Shown: positions 23,169 through 36,765 of the stretch, piece after piece
Layout of the letters: every line of letters starts with the position of its first letter
Numbering within the stretch: the first letter of the stretch is position 1
NCBI RefSeq assembly: GCF_000264905.1
Contig: NW_006763135.1
Location: 2,331,428-2,395,427 of the forward strand
DNA length: 64,000 nt
Source of the DNA: Stereum hirsutum FP-91666 SS1
Lineage: Eukaryota > Basidiomycota > Agaricomycetes > Russulales > Stereaceae
Direction: 5' to 3'
Notes under the pieces: model-generated
Database searches by the model: none
What the model was told of the DNA's origin: nothing
Seen by the model: the letters and a program-made list of their open reading frames with translations, nothing else
Made by a program: the position numbers and the translations under genes

Positions 23169-23565
23169 ATCGCGGGATTACGCCATGATTTTCAGTTTTG
23201 CTTTCGATTGGCTCGCTTGCTTCATACGGTCGCGTTCCAGACATTTTCTGCAGAACTTTCGAACTTTCAAACCTTAGGACCCATTGCTTTCAGTGTCCGT
23301 CCGTCATACCATCTTCCACTCTTTTGCGATCTGTCGTACGATACTACTTCTCTTTATTCATTCTGGACTTCCGTGTTGTTGAATGTACCAAGACTGCTCG
23401 AATTAGGAGCGTACGCGGGAAGTGTGTATCACACTCAATCTCCTCGGTTGTACGCTCTATCCATGGCAATGGAAACACGGTTACCGACTGAATCGATCAG
23501 GCGTCACCGTGGCCTTACGAGTCCTCAACCGAGTGTTGGCGTTCAATTTCGACAACTTACAGCGG

Positions 23566-23585
23566 TTTGCAGAATCGTAGTCGCA
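23566..23585 (-). repeat. Inverted-repeat arm 1 (20 bp exact)
   Basis: The reverse complement of this 20-mer recurs exactly at 23907-23926. Weaker similarity extends on both sides for roughly 15-20 bases. Both copies read EKS(G/D)CDYDSAN in the same relative frame. Confidence 0.7.
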
Positions 23586-23906
23586 CCCAGATTTCTCGCG
23601 GAGAAGCCTGTGCTCCACTCGGAGCTGTCTCCGGCAATTCCGACGGGCCACTCTACACGGGGCCACAGTGCTCGTCCTCGAGCCAGCCTCGATGCTGCCA
23701 CTTAAATATTGGGTTTTAGGACTGTGAGTGTGTCAACAACACACTAGAATCACTTGTACGATTTTTGAGACGGAGATATCTCGAAACATTGCTTTACAGT
23801 GGAGGGTGGCCCACCGCCAGAGGACGGTGGTCGTGGCGCTCACAACCTGTTATGGGAGTCGGTTGCGTCAGAAGAAGCCGCAAGCCCCATCGCAGAAAAA
23901 AGCGAC

Positions 23907-23926
23907 TGCGACTACGATTCTGCAAA
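23907..23926 (+). repeat. Inverted-repeat arm 2 (20 bp exact)
   Basis: Partner of the arm at 23566-23585, with about 320 bases between them. The surrounding sequence has no intact gene. Confidence 0.7.
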
Positions 23927-24235
23927 TTGCTCTAAACGTACCGATGCTAGCATTTACATAAGAGAATCGAAGGGCGAGAGTTCAGAGTTGATGTGCAACC
24001 ATCAAGAGTGATATTGGGATCATTTTACGACCACACAGACGTTGGACGTTCAAGGGTTTTAGTAAGTAGCAGTCCTAGTGATAATGCGCAGAACAAGAAG
24101 AGTGGCGCAACTTGAAGCTTCGACGCCAATCAGCCTTGACTCGGACTCTGTGCAAACTTTCGCTCTCTCTATATTTCCCTCCATATAATGCGCTTCACAA
24201 TTAGCGATATTCCCTCCCGTGCGCCATACACGCAG

Positions 24236-25270
24236 CTATAACGACTGCACATGATACCATACCCATACGAATCCCGGAGGGTTAAATTTCCGGAGAGATT
24301 TCTTGGCGTCGAAGCTGAGACACGCGGCTGCGAGGAGGAAGAGGAAGGGGTCGGGAGCGAGTTTGCGAGACTTAAGGCGTTTGTCGTCAACGGCGATGAT
24401 GACTAGTAGGGGAGTGATCGATACCGACGTGGACCAGCAGCTGTAGGTAAACGACCTTGCACCGGATGTGGAGACGGCGTCGGAGTGGGGGACGGGAAAT
24501 GTGGCGAGGTTTGGCAAGGGTAAGAATGCTAGGGTTGAGCTGAGGCCATGCTAGCATGTTGAGTAGCCACAGTGACAAGGTCGGGTCAGGCTTGGGGGCG
24601 GACGTTCCAGAGTAAGTATATGGCTATCGGGGAAATCTGGTTGACAACCTGGAAGGGTAGGAACGGAGCGCTCAGCGCCCGCTGCCTCGAGCTTTCGCGC
24701 CTCGTTCATTTCCTCCATGACCTCAAGACTAGGCATCTCGAAGCCGCAGCGATGGTCTCCTCTATCATGATGGTCGCCTGTAGGTCGTTGTGCAGGACTT
24801 TCCGTTAACTGATGAGAAAAGAGCATGCCGTTCAGACGGTCTGAGCAGGAGAAATGGTGCCCACAGACGAGTCTAGGAGCAACGGTGGCCCCAAAGAGGA
24901 GGAGGAGAAAACTGACGGGGAGATGAGGGCGTTGTAGCATCAGAGTTGAGGAAACCGGGTGGCATAGAAGAGCCCTTAGAGTCCTCATGCTATGCGCATT
25001 ACAGGCGTCCGCATAATAGAGGTTTGAAGCCTCCAAGGCTGAACTTCACCATTCATCTCGTGCGACTTGATGAGAAGTTCTCAGTGTGTGATGGTTGTCG
25101 ACGCAGCGCGTTCACCGTCGGTTGAGTCGAAAACGAAGGTAGAGTCCTGCTCGATGTCTTGAGGGGTTTTCTCAAGGGGTTCCACTGCACCCATTGAATC
25201 GGTGAGAGTACAGTCCATACCGAAGACGGCCGCATCAGCGCTAAACGAGGTAGAAAGCATGACGTGGCAG
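24236..25270 (-). pseudogene. Decayed HAD-superfamily phosphatase (glycerol-phosphatase-like)
   Basis: Three frame-broken pieces follow the order of fungal GPP/DOG-type HAD phosphatases. Piece 1 (about 25270-25081) reads SADAAVFGMDCTLTDSMGAV, matching the DxDGT nucleophile motif but with the first Asp changed to Gly and Gly to Cys; it then hits a stop. Piece 2 (about 25036-24555) reads LEASNLYYADACNAH and later MNEARKLEAAGAERSVPTLP. Piece 3 (about 24517-24236) reads SDAVSTSGARSFTYSCW, AVDDKRLKSRKLAPDPF and AACLSFDAKKSLRKF, matching the TSGA, KPAPDP and FEDS regions. Frameshifts separate the pieces and both catalytic ends are damaged, so it cannot make an active enzyme. Introns of the ancestor cannot be told from decay. 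Confidence 0.75.
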
Positions 25271-26625
25271 GAGGGTGTGCCATGAACAAGGCTTCGCGGC
25301 CGAGGGTACAATATGGTCACAGGCAATGGAGGTTGAAAATTAGTGACTCGCCATGAGGCGCACTTCTTGCGATACGACTCGGGGAGTACTTCCAAGCCCA
25401 GCCAACCCTCTCTGTAACAAATGTAACAAGAGGCTCTCAAGTCTCAGGTCTAGGTAAATTTGAATCGTACGTCGACGGGATACATGAGTGTCGAGCGTCG
25501 AAGTATTTCTGCAGAGGTAGTGCGAATATATAGAGCAAGGAGTCCTGAGTGGAATGTCCAAGATGCTTCGCAAAGCGAGGAAATACTGTAACTTACTTGG
25601 GCTGACGGGCAAGTCAGAGCCTGAGGCTCGTCCGCGCATGATAACCTTATTCGACCATTTTGTCCACGATGGCGGGCACGGCCGTTTTACAGGCTAGTGA
25701 TTAACTGAGCAGTCCAAGGAAAGAAGAGAAGGAATCATATGTCTCAGCAGGGAGGTTTGGAAAGCTCGTCATGCGCGCCTTCGGAGTCTCGTCTTCCGCA
25801 AAACAGGCGCAGCGGAAGGATGACTTGCAATTGCTGCCAGGTTAGCCGACGAATGAAGATCAAGCGACCTGCTCGGAATGATGTCAACGAGACAAGAAGC
25901 GAGTGCCGCAAGTGCCGCAGTAGTCCAAGCGCAAAGCAACTTAGAGCAGTTCAGCGACGGTTGAGTGGCGAAGAAACTTAAAGTGAACTTGGGGAAACGG
26001 CCGCGGCCACGTTCGGTTGAAAATGACGTCACATAAGACACGACTTCGCAAGTTGTTCCTTGTCACCAGTCGGTCCCTCTGCTTGTAGTGGACGAGGATC
26101 TCCCAGGATGAAACACGGATTTATCTCAAGGCACGAGGGATTCTTCGGGCTTTTGCTATGGACAGATTGTGGGGCCGGACTTTGGAAGTACCCCGCATGA
26201 GCATCCGGACTGCTTCTTCCTCACACCCCACGGGGAACACACCACAAAGCCCTCGTGTCATGGGACCACACGTTTGTTTTTTCAGCCCATAGCGCAATAT
26301 TGAAACATATAAAAGATATGGGAGTCTCTCTGTACGCTCTACGCGTGACTTCTTAGCGCTTCTTACAGTCCTCTTGACTTCAGTTCGACTCCAGTGGATT
26401 TTCAGGCAACCGATACACAAGGTATGGTTTGACGGTACCGCGTCTCTGATATGTCTCATGACCCGACACTACATGATCATTCCTTTGGTAGGCAATCGAG
26501 AGAGGCGAGCCGTTCCGCTCTCACCGTAGCGCGCATCTATAATACGTTCGTAGCAGATTCTTATGCTTCGTGAGCCCCACTCATCATCACAGCTCCCTAG
26601 ACCTTCTAGTTTAACGTTCCACGAC
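25271..26625. other. 1.35 kb region without intact gene; right end is the transporter promoter
   Basis: The left part may still be upstream debris of the HAD pseudogene. The right part has TATA-like runs (ACATATAAAAG near 26304, CTATAATACG near 26537) before the MFS gene. Open frames here show no motifs. Confidence 0.4.
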
Positions 26626-29044
26626 ATGGCCAACATTAACGAGAAGAAACTACAGTCCGAGAACAAGCATGTTGAAAACGTCGAGGCTGAGGCGCTGTCG
26701 CCCGATTTTGAGCAGGAGATTATCTCTTATGCCCCTCGCCTGCGAGGAAGATCCTTGACGATGATGCTGGCCTTCGTGGCTGGTACAGGTTTTACTCTGT
26801 TCGGGTGCGTATCATGACCTCCCTACCGCTACTAACCACAAGCGACTGAACCATCTTGTATAGGTACGATCAGGGTGTCATGAGCGCCCTTCTGACCGCC
26901 CCACAATGGGAAAAGGTCTTTCCCCAGACTGTCACATCGGACGAACACCCAAACCATGCTACTCTTCAGAGCTTCATTGTAGCTATCTACGTGCGGCTGT
27001 TTCGATATTTTCAGGAAATCGAACGGCACTTACCCCCTCACAGGAGATAGGCTGTCTCATTGGCGCTCTCTCAAACCTTTGGGTTGGAGACAAATTGGGC
27101 AGACGGAAGACTATCTTTGTCGGCGGAGTCATCATGATTATCGGTGCCATATTGCAGGCTTCATCGTTCAGTTATGCTCAGATGGTAGTGGCACGAATTG
27201 TCACGGGCTTTGGGAATGGTCTTAACGTAGGTCACCTACTTGTCTCACCCTCAGCCTTCGATGCTCACATTATCAGCATCCAGACCTCAACTGTACCCGC
27301 ATATCACGCTGAATGTAGTGCCGCGGAACACCGAGGCGCCTACATTATGATAGAGGGAAGCTTGATCACTTTCGGTATCATGGTTTCGTGAGTACTCGTT
27401 CATCTCGCACCTCAAGTAAATTTGACGCTGACATCTTCTCTTAACTTTAGATATGTAAGCTCGTGTCTTTCTTGTTGGAGCCGCTTTATGTTAATTCCTG
27501 AACTCAATCCGGAAGTGGATAGACTTTGCGCTGTTCTGGGCCGGTAACTCGTCTGCACAATGGAGGGTCCCCATTGCACTCCAAATCTTCTTCGCCCTCG
27601 TTCTTATCTTCGGCGTCACCCTTTTACCAGAGTCGCCGCGATGGCTGGTCAGTTTTCATCTCGCATACTTTCGTTTCCTTCTTGCTGATGGGCTTTCCAT
27701 ATAGGTCAAGCATGGACGTGACGCAGAAGCACTCGCCGTGATCTCAGCTTTAGACGACAAACCTCATGATGATGCAGAGGTCCGGCGTGTGTACCACGGT
27801 ATTCGCGAAGCTATCATGATTGAAGGTGACGACAGTGGAAAGACGAGTATGAGCGAGCTTTTCCACAATGGACCGAGCCAGAACTTCCGTCGCGCAGCGC
27901 TCGGAGTCATCGTACAGTGCTTCCAGCAAATTACCGGTAGATAGTTCTCCAGCTCTTTTTCTCTCTCTCTGAACACGTCTAATCGCCTGTGTGATGTAGG
28001 TATCAATCTAATTACTTACTACGCTGTAAGATCCGATTTCCTTGTGTCGCCACTTCCATCACTGATCTAGAGCCCCGCACAGACACTCCTCTTCGAACGT
28101 CTCGGTCTGGACGACGTCAAGTCTCGTATCATCGCAGCATGTAATGGTACCGAGTATTTCATGGCTAGCATTATCGCCATTTTCCTCATCGACCGCGTGG
28201 GCCGTCGCCCACTCATGCTATGGGCTGCCCTCGGGCAATGCCTCACCATGGTCCTGCTGGCCATCCTCGGGGCTGTCGACAATTCGGCGACACAGATTGT
28301 GTCTGCTGTGCTTCTGTTCGTCTTCAATTCATTCTTTGCGGTTGGATGGTTGGGAATGACTTGGCTATACGTGAGTCTCACCACTGTGGCTCAGCGCCGA
28401 CTCGACGCTGACCCCCGACTTCTTATGTCAACAGCCTGCTGAAATCGTTGGCCTCCGTATTCGTGCACCAGCTAACAGTCTAAGCACGTAGGTCTCCATG
28501 TCATTTCATGCTCGTTATTTCCTTGCCTCATCATCCCCTCGTATTCCATGTCATCCCGGGGAAAGCGCCATGAATTGGACTGCCAATTTTTTGGTGGTCA
28601 TGATCACCGGCCCATCCTTTCAAAATATCGGTTTCTACACCTATGTCGGCGAGTGTTACGATCTCACTCTTAATTTCCCTTGCAAGGAACTGACACCTCA
28701 CCCCTTTCCCCACAGTTTTTGCCGTGCTGAACGCCTTTATCATCCCCATTGTGTACCTTTTTTTCCCAGAAACTGCTGGGCGTTCATTAGAAGGTAAAAC
28801 TCCTCTGTGCTGCGTTGAATCTGACCTTTCGCGCCAGTCCTACGGCTGACCAGTACAATCCCTCCTACTAGATATGGACCTTATTTTCGCTATTGCATAT
28901 CGTGAGGGCGTTTCTCCGGTAGGAGTATCGCTCCGCAAAGACCTCCCTATTGCTGGAACACCAGAGGCCGATGAGATTCTGGGTATCAAGCGCACCACGC
29001 CACAGAACGAGAAGGAGCCCACCGCTACGCCACAATCGGATTGA
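26626..29044 (+). CDS. MFS sugar transporter (hexose type, 12 membrane helices)
   Basis: Proton-coupled or facilitated sugar uptake at the plasma membrane. Start MANINEKKLQSENKHVENVE in fair ATG context; an in-frame ATG at 26563 would add 21 residues. Sugar-porter signatures in order: LAFVAGTGFTLFGYDQGVMS in helix 1, VGDKLGRRKTIFVGG (GRR loop), LPESPRWLVKHGRDAEALAV, QCFQQITGINLITYYA, FLIDRVGRRPLMLWAA, GWLGMTWLYPAEIVGLRIRA and YLFFPETAGRSLE. The cytosolic C-terminus ends PTATPQSD. Around ten introns; PESPRWL and PETAGRSLE make the sugar-porter family certain, the substrate is not determined. The neighbouring relics suggest a locally rearranged segment. Confidence 0.93.
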
Positions 29045-30002
29045 GACAAAGGGGGCGTAACATTATCATGAATTTTCTTATGACAGCGATGTGTGTGTGT
29101 GTTAGATATATCTTGTACAATTAGATCGTATGCTCTCTTATCTGAACATGTTTTGTTTTGAGTTGACCGGTCATCTTTGGAGGGTTGCGCCACAGCGCCA
29201 CTCTCCTGGCCCGGCATCTGCCGGCCTTTGTCGATTCACCGTTCTCACCAAGCACTCGGCCGCGGGGAAGTGTCTGCCACGGAACCAACTTGGAACCAAC
29301 ACAGAACTGATACCGGGACCACTTTGAACACTCGCTCTCGCCACCTCTGCAACATGGCGAATGTACGTCTCCGACCGGACCGGCGCGTTGTGTTCAAGGT
29401 ATGTGTTCGAACGTGACAAAGGGCAGTGCAGTTTCAGTAATTGTTCACCGTTAACACAAGGTAAGGCTGGTTCTGAATAAGTATATAGTGTCTAGTACTT
29501 ACCGTAATCTCTCCACCAATACATTGAATTATCCTTCCAACACTACATTACTGATCATGTCATTGCCCCTATCTTATCACCTTGCACTCAGATTTTTGGA
29601 CTTTACCCACCAATATGGTTTATTTCCTTGTTTTTTGAGGCATGGGCGGCTCGACGCTGCTCATCTACATACGTATGGTACACTGTGTTCTACAACTCGT
29701 CTACAACACGATTGTGGGGCTCCGTTACTCAGCCCAAAAGATCACCTCCTTCGACAGAGCAAGCCCAAATACATGGATGACCGAAAGTAAAGCCTGTCGC
29801 ATCGACACCTGACGCCACAGTGATGACTAAATGGGCCTTGTTCAGCACGATGGAGAAAAATACGAGAGAAAAATATGAGTGAGCACAAAGGTACACACTT
29901 TCGTCACAGGAGTTACTGATATCTGTGCGCCTTGAAGGGATAACGAAGCAAGGACATTGCTCAGGTCTTCTAATGGAGGGATTGGTGGGCTGAAGATGTC
30001 TA
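29045..30002. other. Intergenic region between convergent MFS and ATE1 genes
   Basis: Contains a short GT microsatellite near 29090-29102. No gene recognised. If ATE1 keeps the alternative frame discussed under it, coding would extend left to about 29839. Confidence 0.4.
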
Positions 30003-31753
<1,751 letters not shown>

Positions 31754-32258
31754 GTTAATAGTGTTCGCGGTCGAGCTCGTTAGTGGCTGGTGAGACAGAT
31801 CTGGTGGCGTGAGGGCAAACCGGCGGCAAGATGAACTTGACGATGCCTCAACAAAAGCCGGCCGTTTCCGGTATTCGCTGTCCAGGGTGACACGAATTTG
31901 TGGCGCGAATTGAAGGAGTGACACTGATGTGGCGTCTGTTCCGAAGCTGAATGAAAGAAATATCCAGAAGGTATACGAGACGGTACAACATACATATTAT
32001 CATGGGGATTACTAGTTATACACGTGAGTGCGATAGGTAGGTCAAAGCAAGTGTATATCCAAGACACAACGAGTGATCCAGACGGAGAAACATGTAGACG
32101 ATACCATGGCCATTGAAAAAAAACGATCCTCGATAAAGAGTGAAGGAGGCATGTAGGAAAGGAAGAGAAAAATGCAAGCAGAGTAAATACCCATGGCTGT
32201 ACCATCAGATAGACAAAATAGAAACAACGGAAGAAAGAGACACGAATGCGACGACAAG
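31754..32258. other. Intergenic region HSV2 / ATE1
   Basis: About 500 bases between two minus-strand genes; 3' UTR of the PROPPIN and promoter of ATE1. Overlapping open frames are not supported by motifs. Confidence 0.4.
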
Positions 32259-34046
32259 CTAACCCCACCCATCCCACCTCCCGAACCGTCTAAACTCTTG
32301 TAACACACAATCTCGACTCTCCTTCTTCTCCTTCTCGCCCTCTCTCCCCTTGCCCTTGTCGGCCCTTGTCGTGAACGACGACCCACTAGTCGATCTCGGT
32401 CTTGGGGTGTGCATAGACCTGATACTAGGTGGTGAGAGGGGTCTCGAAGCAGACGAGGGTGATGACGATAGACTGGCTCCAGAAGGTGTCGAGGACGAAG
32501 ACGCAGTAGATGCGTTTGGAAGCGACAAACGATACCATCCGCCCGTGTATGTCAGTGCGATGAGCTGATGCTCTACAGCTCCGGAACCAGACGCCACACC
32601 ACCGTCCGGTGTGGTGTGATGCACTATCCATCCAACGGCGCATTTCTCCTCCTCTGTGTCTGTTTCAGACGGTTGTCTCGGCGATGTCTGTTGCGATAGT
32701 GAGATGTGCGCCGACTGCGTTGGTATCCGAAACTGTGCGTAAGACCATTCAGAGTCGAAGTATCTCGGGAGAGGGAGGTACGATGTTAATGAGGAAAGGG
32801 TAGATTGTCGATTCCTGCACGGTCAATGAAAGCATTTTGAGGGACAGACGGTCAATATAAGATGATCAAATGTAACTTACGAAGTCCCAGGCCCGACATT
32901 AGAGAGAGCGAAGACATGTATCGTCCCCTTGTCACTCCACACACAGATCTGCGTTTCATCCGGTCTGAACGCAACCCCATAGATCTCCGCCTGATCCGAC
33001 CCTCTCCTAAACTCCCTCAGCTGCTTCCCCGTCGCCGTATCCCATATTCTCACCAACGTCCCCCTCAACGACGTCGTGGCCAATAACCTGCCAGAAGGCG
33101 GAACGGAGAGCGTCGTAAGCGCAGTATTATGGGCCACAATGATAGAGTGCGGGAGTTTGGTTGGTACATGTTGTGATGGCGGTTTAGTCTTGGCCTTGGC
33201 CTTGGATCCGGAAGGGCGGGAGTAAGAGGAAGGGGATGTATCCGGAGGGGGCCCGACGGGTTCTGGTGGACGGCACGGGGGTAGATGAATGAGTTGTACG
33301 TGGCCCGTTTGGCGACCTGGGACTGCGAGGAGGGTGGCGTAGGCCCCGGTTGCGATGGCGAGCAGACCTTGGTGAACGAGACGGGGTAGTGCGTCAGTCG
33401 TCTGTGGAACAAGTATACCACAGGGATGAAGTCGTCAATGAGGAAGACGACTACCGCTGTGTCTATATGACCATCACTCCGTCCATCGAGAGGCTAGGAA
33501 CGCTGGAATGGGAAACAAAGAGAACCTCGACTCACCTTTGGGATTATCGCAAGTGTCCCATTCCCCATACCTAGTTACCACCTCTCCTACTTCAAACGCA
33601 ACTACCCGTCTCCGTAGAGCAACAGCAAGCCAACCTCTCCGACACGCAACCCCACGGACCTTCTCCCTGAACTCCAGTTCAGCCACCTCCTGTCCTGAAG
33701 GCTCATCCCACAGAATGACCTTATTTGGCGGATATCGTGGACTTCGCCCGCCACCCAAAAGAAATAAGAGAGATGATGAATGGAGAGGTACGGCCGCTGC
33801 GAGCGTTCCGCCTGTTACTTCTATTGAAAGTGTGCGACCAAGTATCAGACATTCCGCGTCCTTGTGTGAATGTGTATAATATGAGCTGCATTTACCTCGT
33901 TTGCGAATCAGTTCTAGAGGACATGATCTATACACTGCGAATCCCGCAGGCGTCGTAGTCGTGAACACATTGCAATCGGCATCAAACTGGACGTTAAAGA
34001 GCTGGACAGGGTTCGTTGCGGTGATGGAGTGACGGGCTAGGTTCAT
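32259..34046 (-). CDS. HSV2: PROPPIN phosphoinositide-binding WD-repeat protein (WIPI3/4, Hsv2-like)
   Basis: Seven-bladed beta propeller that binds PI3P and PI(3,5)P2 in autophagy. Start MNLARHSITATNPVQLFNVQ; blades include SSLLFLLGGGRSPRYPPNKV, VILWDEPSGQEVAELEF, and NTALTTLSVPPSGRLLATTS. The lipid-binding motif reads REFRRGSDQAEIY (FRRG, where L/FRRG is usual), followed by RPDETQICVWSDKGTIHVFA and the NRQSTLSS-LPRYFDSEWSYAQF block typical of WIPI3. Oddities: a basic Pro/Lys-rich insertion before blade 5 (GSKAKAKTKPPSQH) and a long Ser-rich tail with RADKGKGREGEKEKK that enlarges the protein well beyond human WIPI3. At least four introns. Ends RFGRWDGWG at 32259. The symbol is by family, Atg18 being the alternative. 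Confidence 0.87.
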
Positions 34047-34632
34047 TGGGCCTGCGAGCCTTCCGTTGCAGATAGTGGAAGCAGAGAGTCAACCAGGCGA
34101 CTCTACTAGTAGTAAGCAGCAACGGATAGTAGGTAATAAGTAGAGGAAGCTCGTGGTAATCGTGGTGGTGGCCCAGAGGCAGCAAGTAAGGCAGCGTCGC
34201 GTGAGGCGCGAGATTGGCGCGAGTGGCCTGAATGAGTTGATTGACTTCATTGTGGCGCCGAGTCACACCATCACCCTTCGTCAACCGCGTCACATCTTAA
34301 ATCACACGGATATCACAAAGGGCGACAGGAAAAGGATTGTTAGTTTCAGAGGCAGGTGAGCAGAAAAGGAGTGAGAATGCATATTGTGGAGGATATCAAG
34401 CATGATGTGTGTAAGTACGAGCGTACAACAACAGGGGGTGTACATCGGCTACTTTACAAAGTTTATATGGAGCACAGGGGAGAGAACGTAGTATCCCGGA
34501 TATTGGGATACGAAGACCGAAGCATTGACTACCGAACAATTGAAGAAAGCGAAGAAAGCGTGTGCGGATGAGATCTCCGTTGATGGAGCGAGTTGTTTGT
34601 GATTCCCCTAAAGCCCCTATCCCACGACTCCA
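34047..34632. other. Intergenic region, no gene seen
   Basis: About 590 bases between the 3' end of the zinc-protein gene and the HSV2 start. AT-richer than the coding flanks; nothing recognised. Confidence 0.4.
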
Positions 34633-36223
34633 TCAGCGTGCACGGCCATACCCAACCGCATCCACCTGTCCTCTAGTCGGAGTATTGAATGCGTTCATGG
34701 GCATCGTCGCAAACTGCGAGTGCGTCGGCGCTGCCTGCGACCTGGGTGTAGCAGCACTAGCGGCGCTGACGTTCCAAGTCTTGGGGGGCCTCAGATCGAC
34801 GCCCGCGAGCTGCTGCCTCGCGAGCTTGAACTCCTGCTCCTCCATCTTATTCTGGGCGACCAACGCCGCCTTCACTTCTGCCTGACGTTGGATCTCCGCC
34901 TCCGACTCGTCGGAGAGATAGTCAGTGAAGCCACCATCGGAGGTGACGGTGCCTTCGCTGCTACTGTGTCCGCTCTCGGACATCGAGTCGCTCTTCCCAC
35001 TGCTCCCGCTTCCGCCACCGGTCGATCCCCCAGACACACTCAAAGCCGCAAAATCCTTCTTGATATCAATACTGGATCGTTTAGGTTGCGGGCGCGTACC
35101 GCTGATAGTATCTCTACGTTCGGTGGTGCGGGTAACGGTAACAGTGGCGACGGCGGCAGGTGGGCTGTTAGTGCGGTTGGAAGAGGCAGCGTCGTTCGTC
35201 GATGCCCTACGACGTAATGAAGGTGAACTATCGAGCGAAGAACGAGTAGAAGTCGCTTTTGACACCGAGGGTCTGCGATCTGAGCCGCGATGGGGAGGAG
35301 TGGTATCTAGCTCAACATGTCGACGTAACGGAGACGGTGTACCCGGGGAATCGCCACCACGCTTCTCGGCATGGTCGAGGCTGGACTGCCTTCTAGCGTG
35401 GGTCATTTCAACGGTAACCTGGGTCGGAGAGCCGTCCTTGGCGGAAGATGTACGTGTCGAGGTTGAAAGAGAAACATTGGATTCCTTCGGACTGCCGCCT
35501 GATCGGGACTTGATAGGTATGGACAACGGCTGAGTCGTCTTCGATGGTGTCACTGTGGCGCGGGTGGGCACGATGCCAGCACTCGATTTACGATCCATGG
35601 GTGGTAGGGCTGGGGTTTTTGTGGAGAGGGATGCGTGGGTAGAAGAGGGGCTGTGCCTCAACGAGGGCGGCTGGTTGATGTTGTCAAGAACGGTCTTGAT
35701 CTCGGGTGGGACGGCGATATGGTGGACGACAGAAACGGCAGGCCAATCAGCGGGAGGGATCAATCGAACTTCTGAGGTGGTGTTAGGAGGACGACAGCAG
35801 CCTGGCCAGCCCGGGTTTTGATAACCGGACAGCTTGGGTGGCGGGTCCATGCGAGCGAACTACAATCGATGAGCAACTTGTCGAGGCCTCAGAGGAATAG
35901 AGGTTACCTTGCAGTATCCGCACCCGTTGAACGTTTGAACTACGCGAGACGCATAGGGGAAGAGGTGAATAGAAGTGTGATAGGTAGGAGCTAGTGGCGG
36001 TACCTTCGGCATTCTTGAGATATACGATGTCGCCTTTCGGATGGAGCGCGACATTATGGCAGATATCCTGCTTATGCGGGCACCTGGAAGACAGATTGGA
36101 TGAGATTGGGGGCATGAGTGCCGGCTGTGCAAGTTTGACTCGCCTTGCATCCCTGGGCTTGAACACCTTGCACATGGGGCAGACACCCGTGGCGTGGTCG
36201 ATGGAACCGGCAGCGTAACACAT
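34633..36223 (-). CDS. Putative zinc-binding protein with long disordered Ser/Pro-rich region
   Basis: The ATG at 36223 begins MCYAAGSIDHATGVCPMCKV. Four exons give an N-terminal cysteine module: GVCPMCK, RCPHKQDICHNVALHPKGD, then TFNGCGYCKFARMDPPP and NPGWPGCCRPPN. The CPMC and CGYC pairs, plus the CPHKQDICH element, suggest a structural zinc fold of about 80 residues. A single exon then runs from about 35865 to 34633 coding a disordered, Ser/Thr/Pro/Arg-rich region (RRQSSLDH, RRPSVSK and RRASTND, each a potential basophilic-kinase site), a short acidic patch (GGFTDYLSDESEAEIQRQAE) and a helix with VKAALVAQNKMEEQEFKLAR. I do not recognise the family. The first intron (36084-36143) uses a GC donor. 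Confidence 0.75.
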
Positions 36224-36765
36224 AGTGCAGAGTGGTGCTAGGTGTGGGGGGCGACAGTGGGTGTAAGAAGGGAAGATAGAACTAGGGCCGGGCCAAGGGA
36301 GGGGATATAAAGGCGTTTGTCACAAGCTGGAGAGAATGAGCGCGGAGAAGGCATTCGTATAGATCCGACATGTGGTTCCTTGGACTGATCGGTTCGTTCG
36401 GTTCAGGCGGTCTGGGGCTGCGTGCGATAGCGCGAGTTAGCTCGTCTTGCACAGCGATCTTTGCTCGACGTCGACGATGACGGGCTCTGGAGGGGATGCG
36501 GGACTGGTTGGTAGCTCGAGGCAACTGTTGGGAGTAGCGAAGGCATGTGTTGCGGTTTCGAGAGCCATGCAGCCTTGCCTTGAGGCCGGCCGCATCCCCT
36601 TGCAATAATTTTTGGGCCACAGTTCGTTCGCCGGGCCTCGGCCCGCCCCCGCTTGGCACCGTCAGAGGCGGTGCTCTCCGTGGGCCATCCATCCAGCTCT
36701 GCTCCAGCTCGACATTGACCTCCTCTTCGTCCTCTCCTCTTCCGTCTCTACTTTGCTATCATATC
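36224..36765. other. Divergent intergenic region zinc-protein gene / NCS1
   Basis: 540 bases carrying both promoters. The right part before the NCS1 ATG is pyrimidine-rich (CT tracts at 36715-36760), typical for fungal transcription starts. Confidence 0.45.

Noticed and set aside
25739..25981. Cys-rich plus frame resembling a zinc cluster (CNCCQVSRRMKIK...CRKC)
   Set aside because: Cysteine spacing does not fit Zn2Cys6 and no exon nearby completes it; lies in decayed DNA. Could be a relic, but unsupported.
34925..35533. Plus-strand frame of about 200 codons
   Set aside because: Antisense to the Ser/Pro-rich exon of the zinc-protein gene; low-complexity codons keep the opposite strand open.
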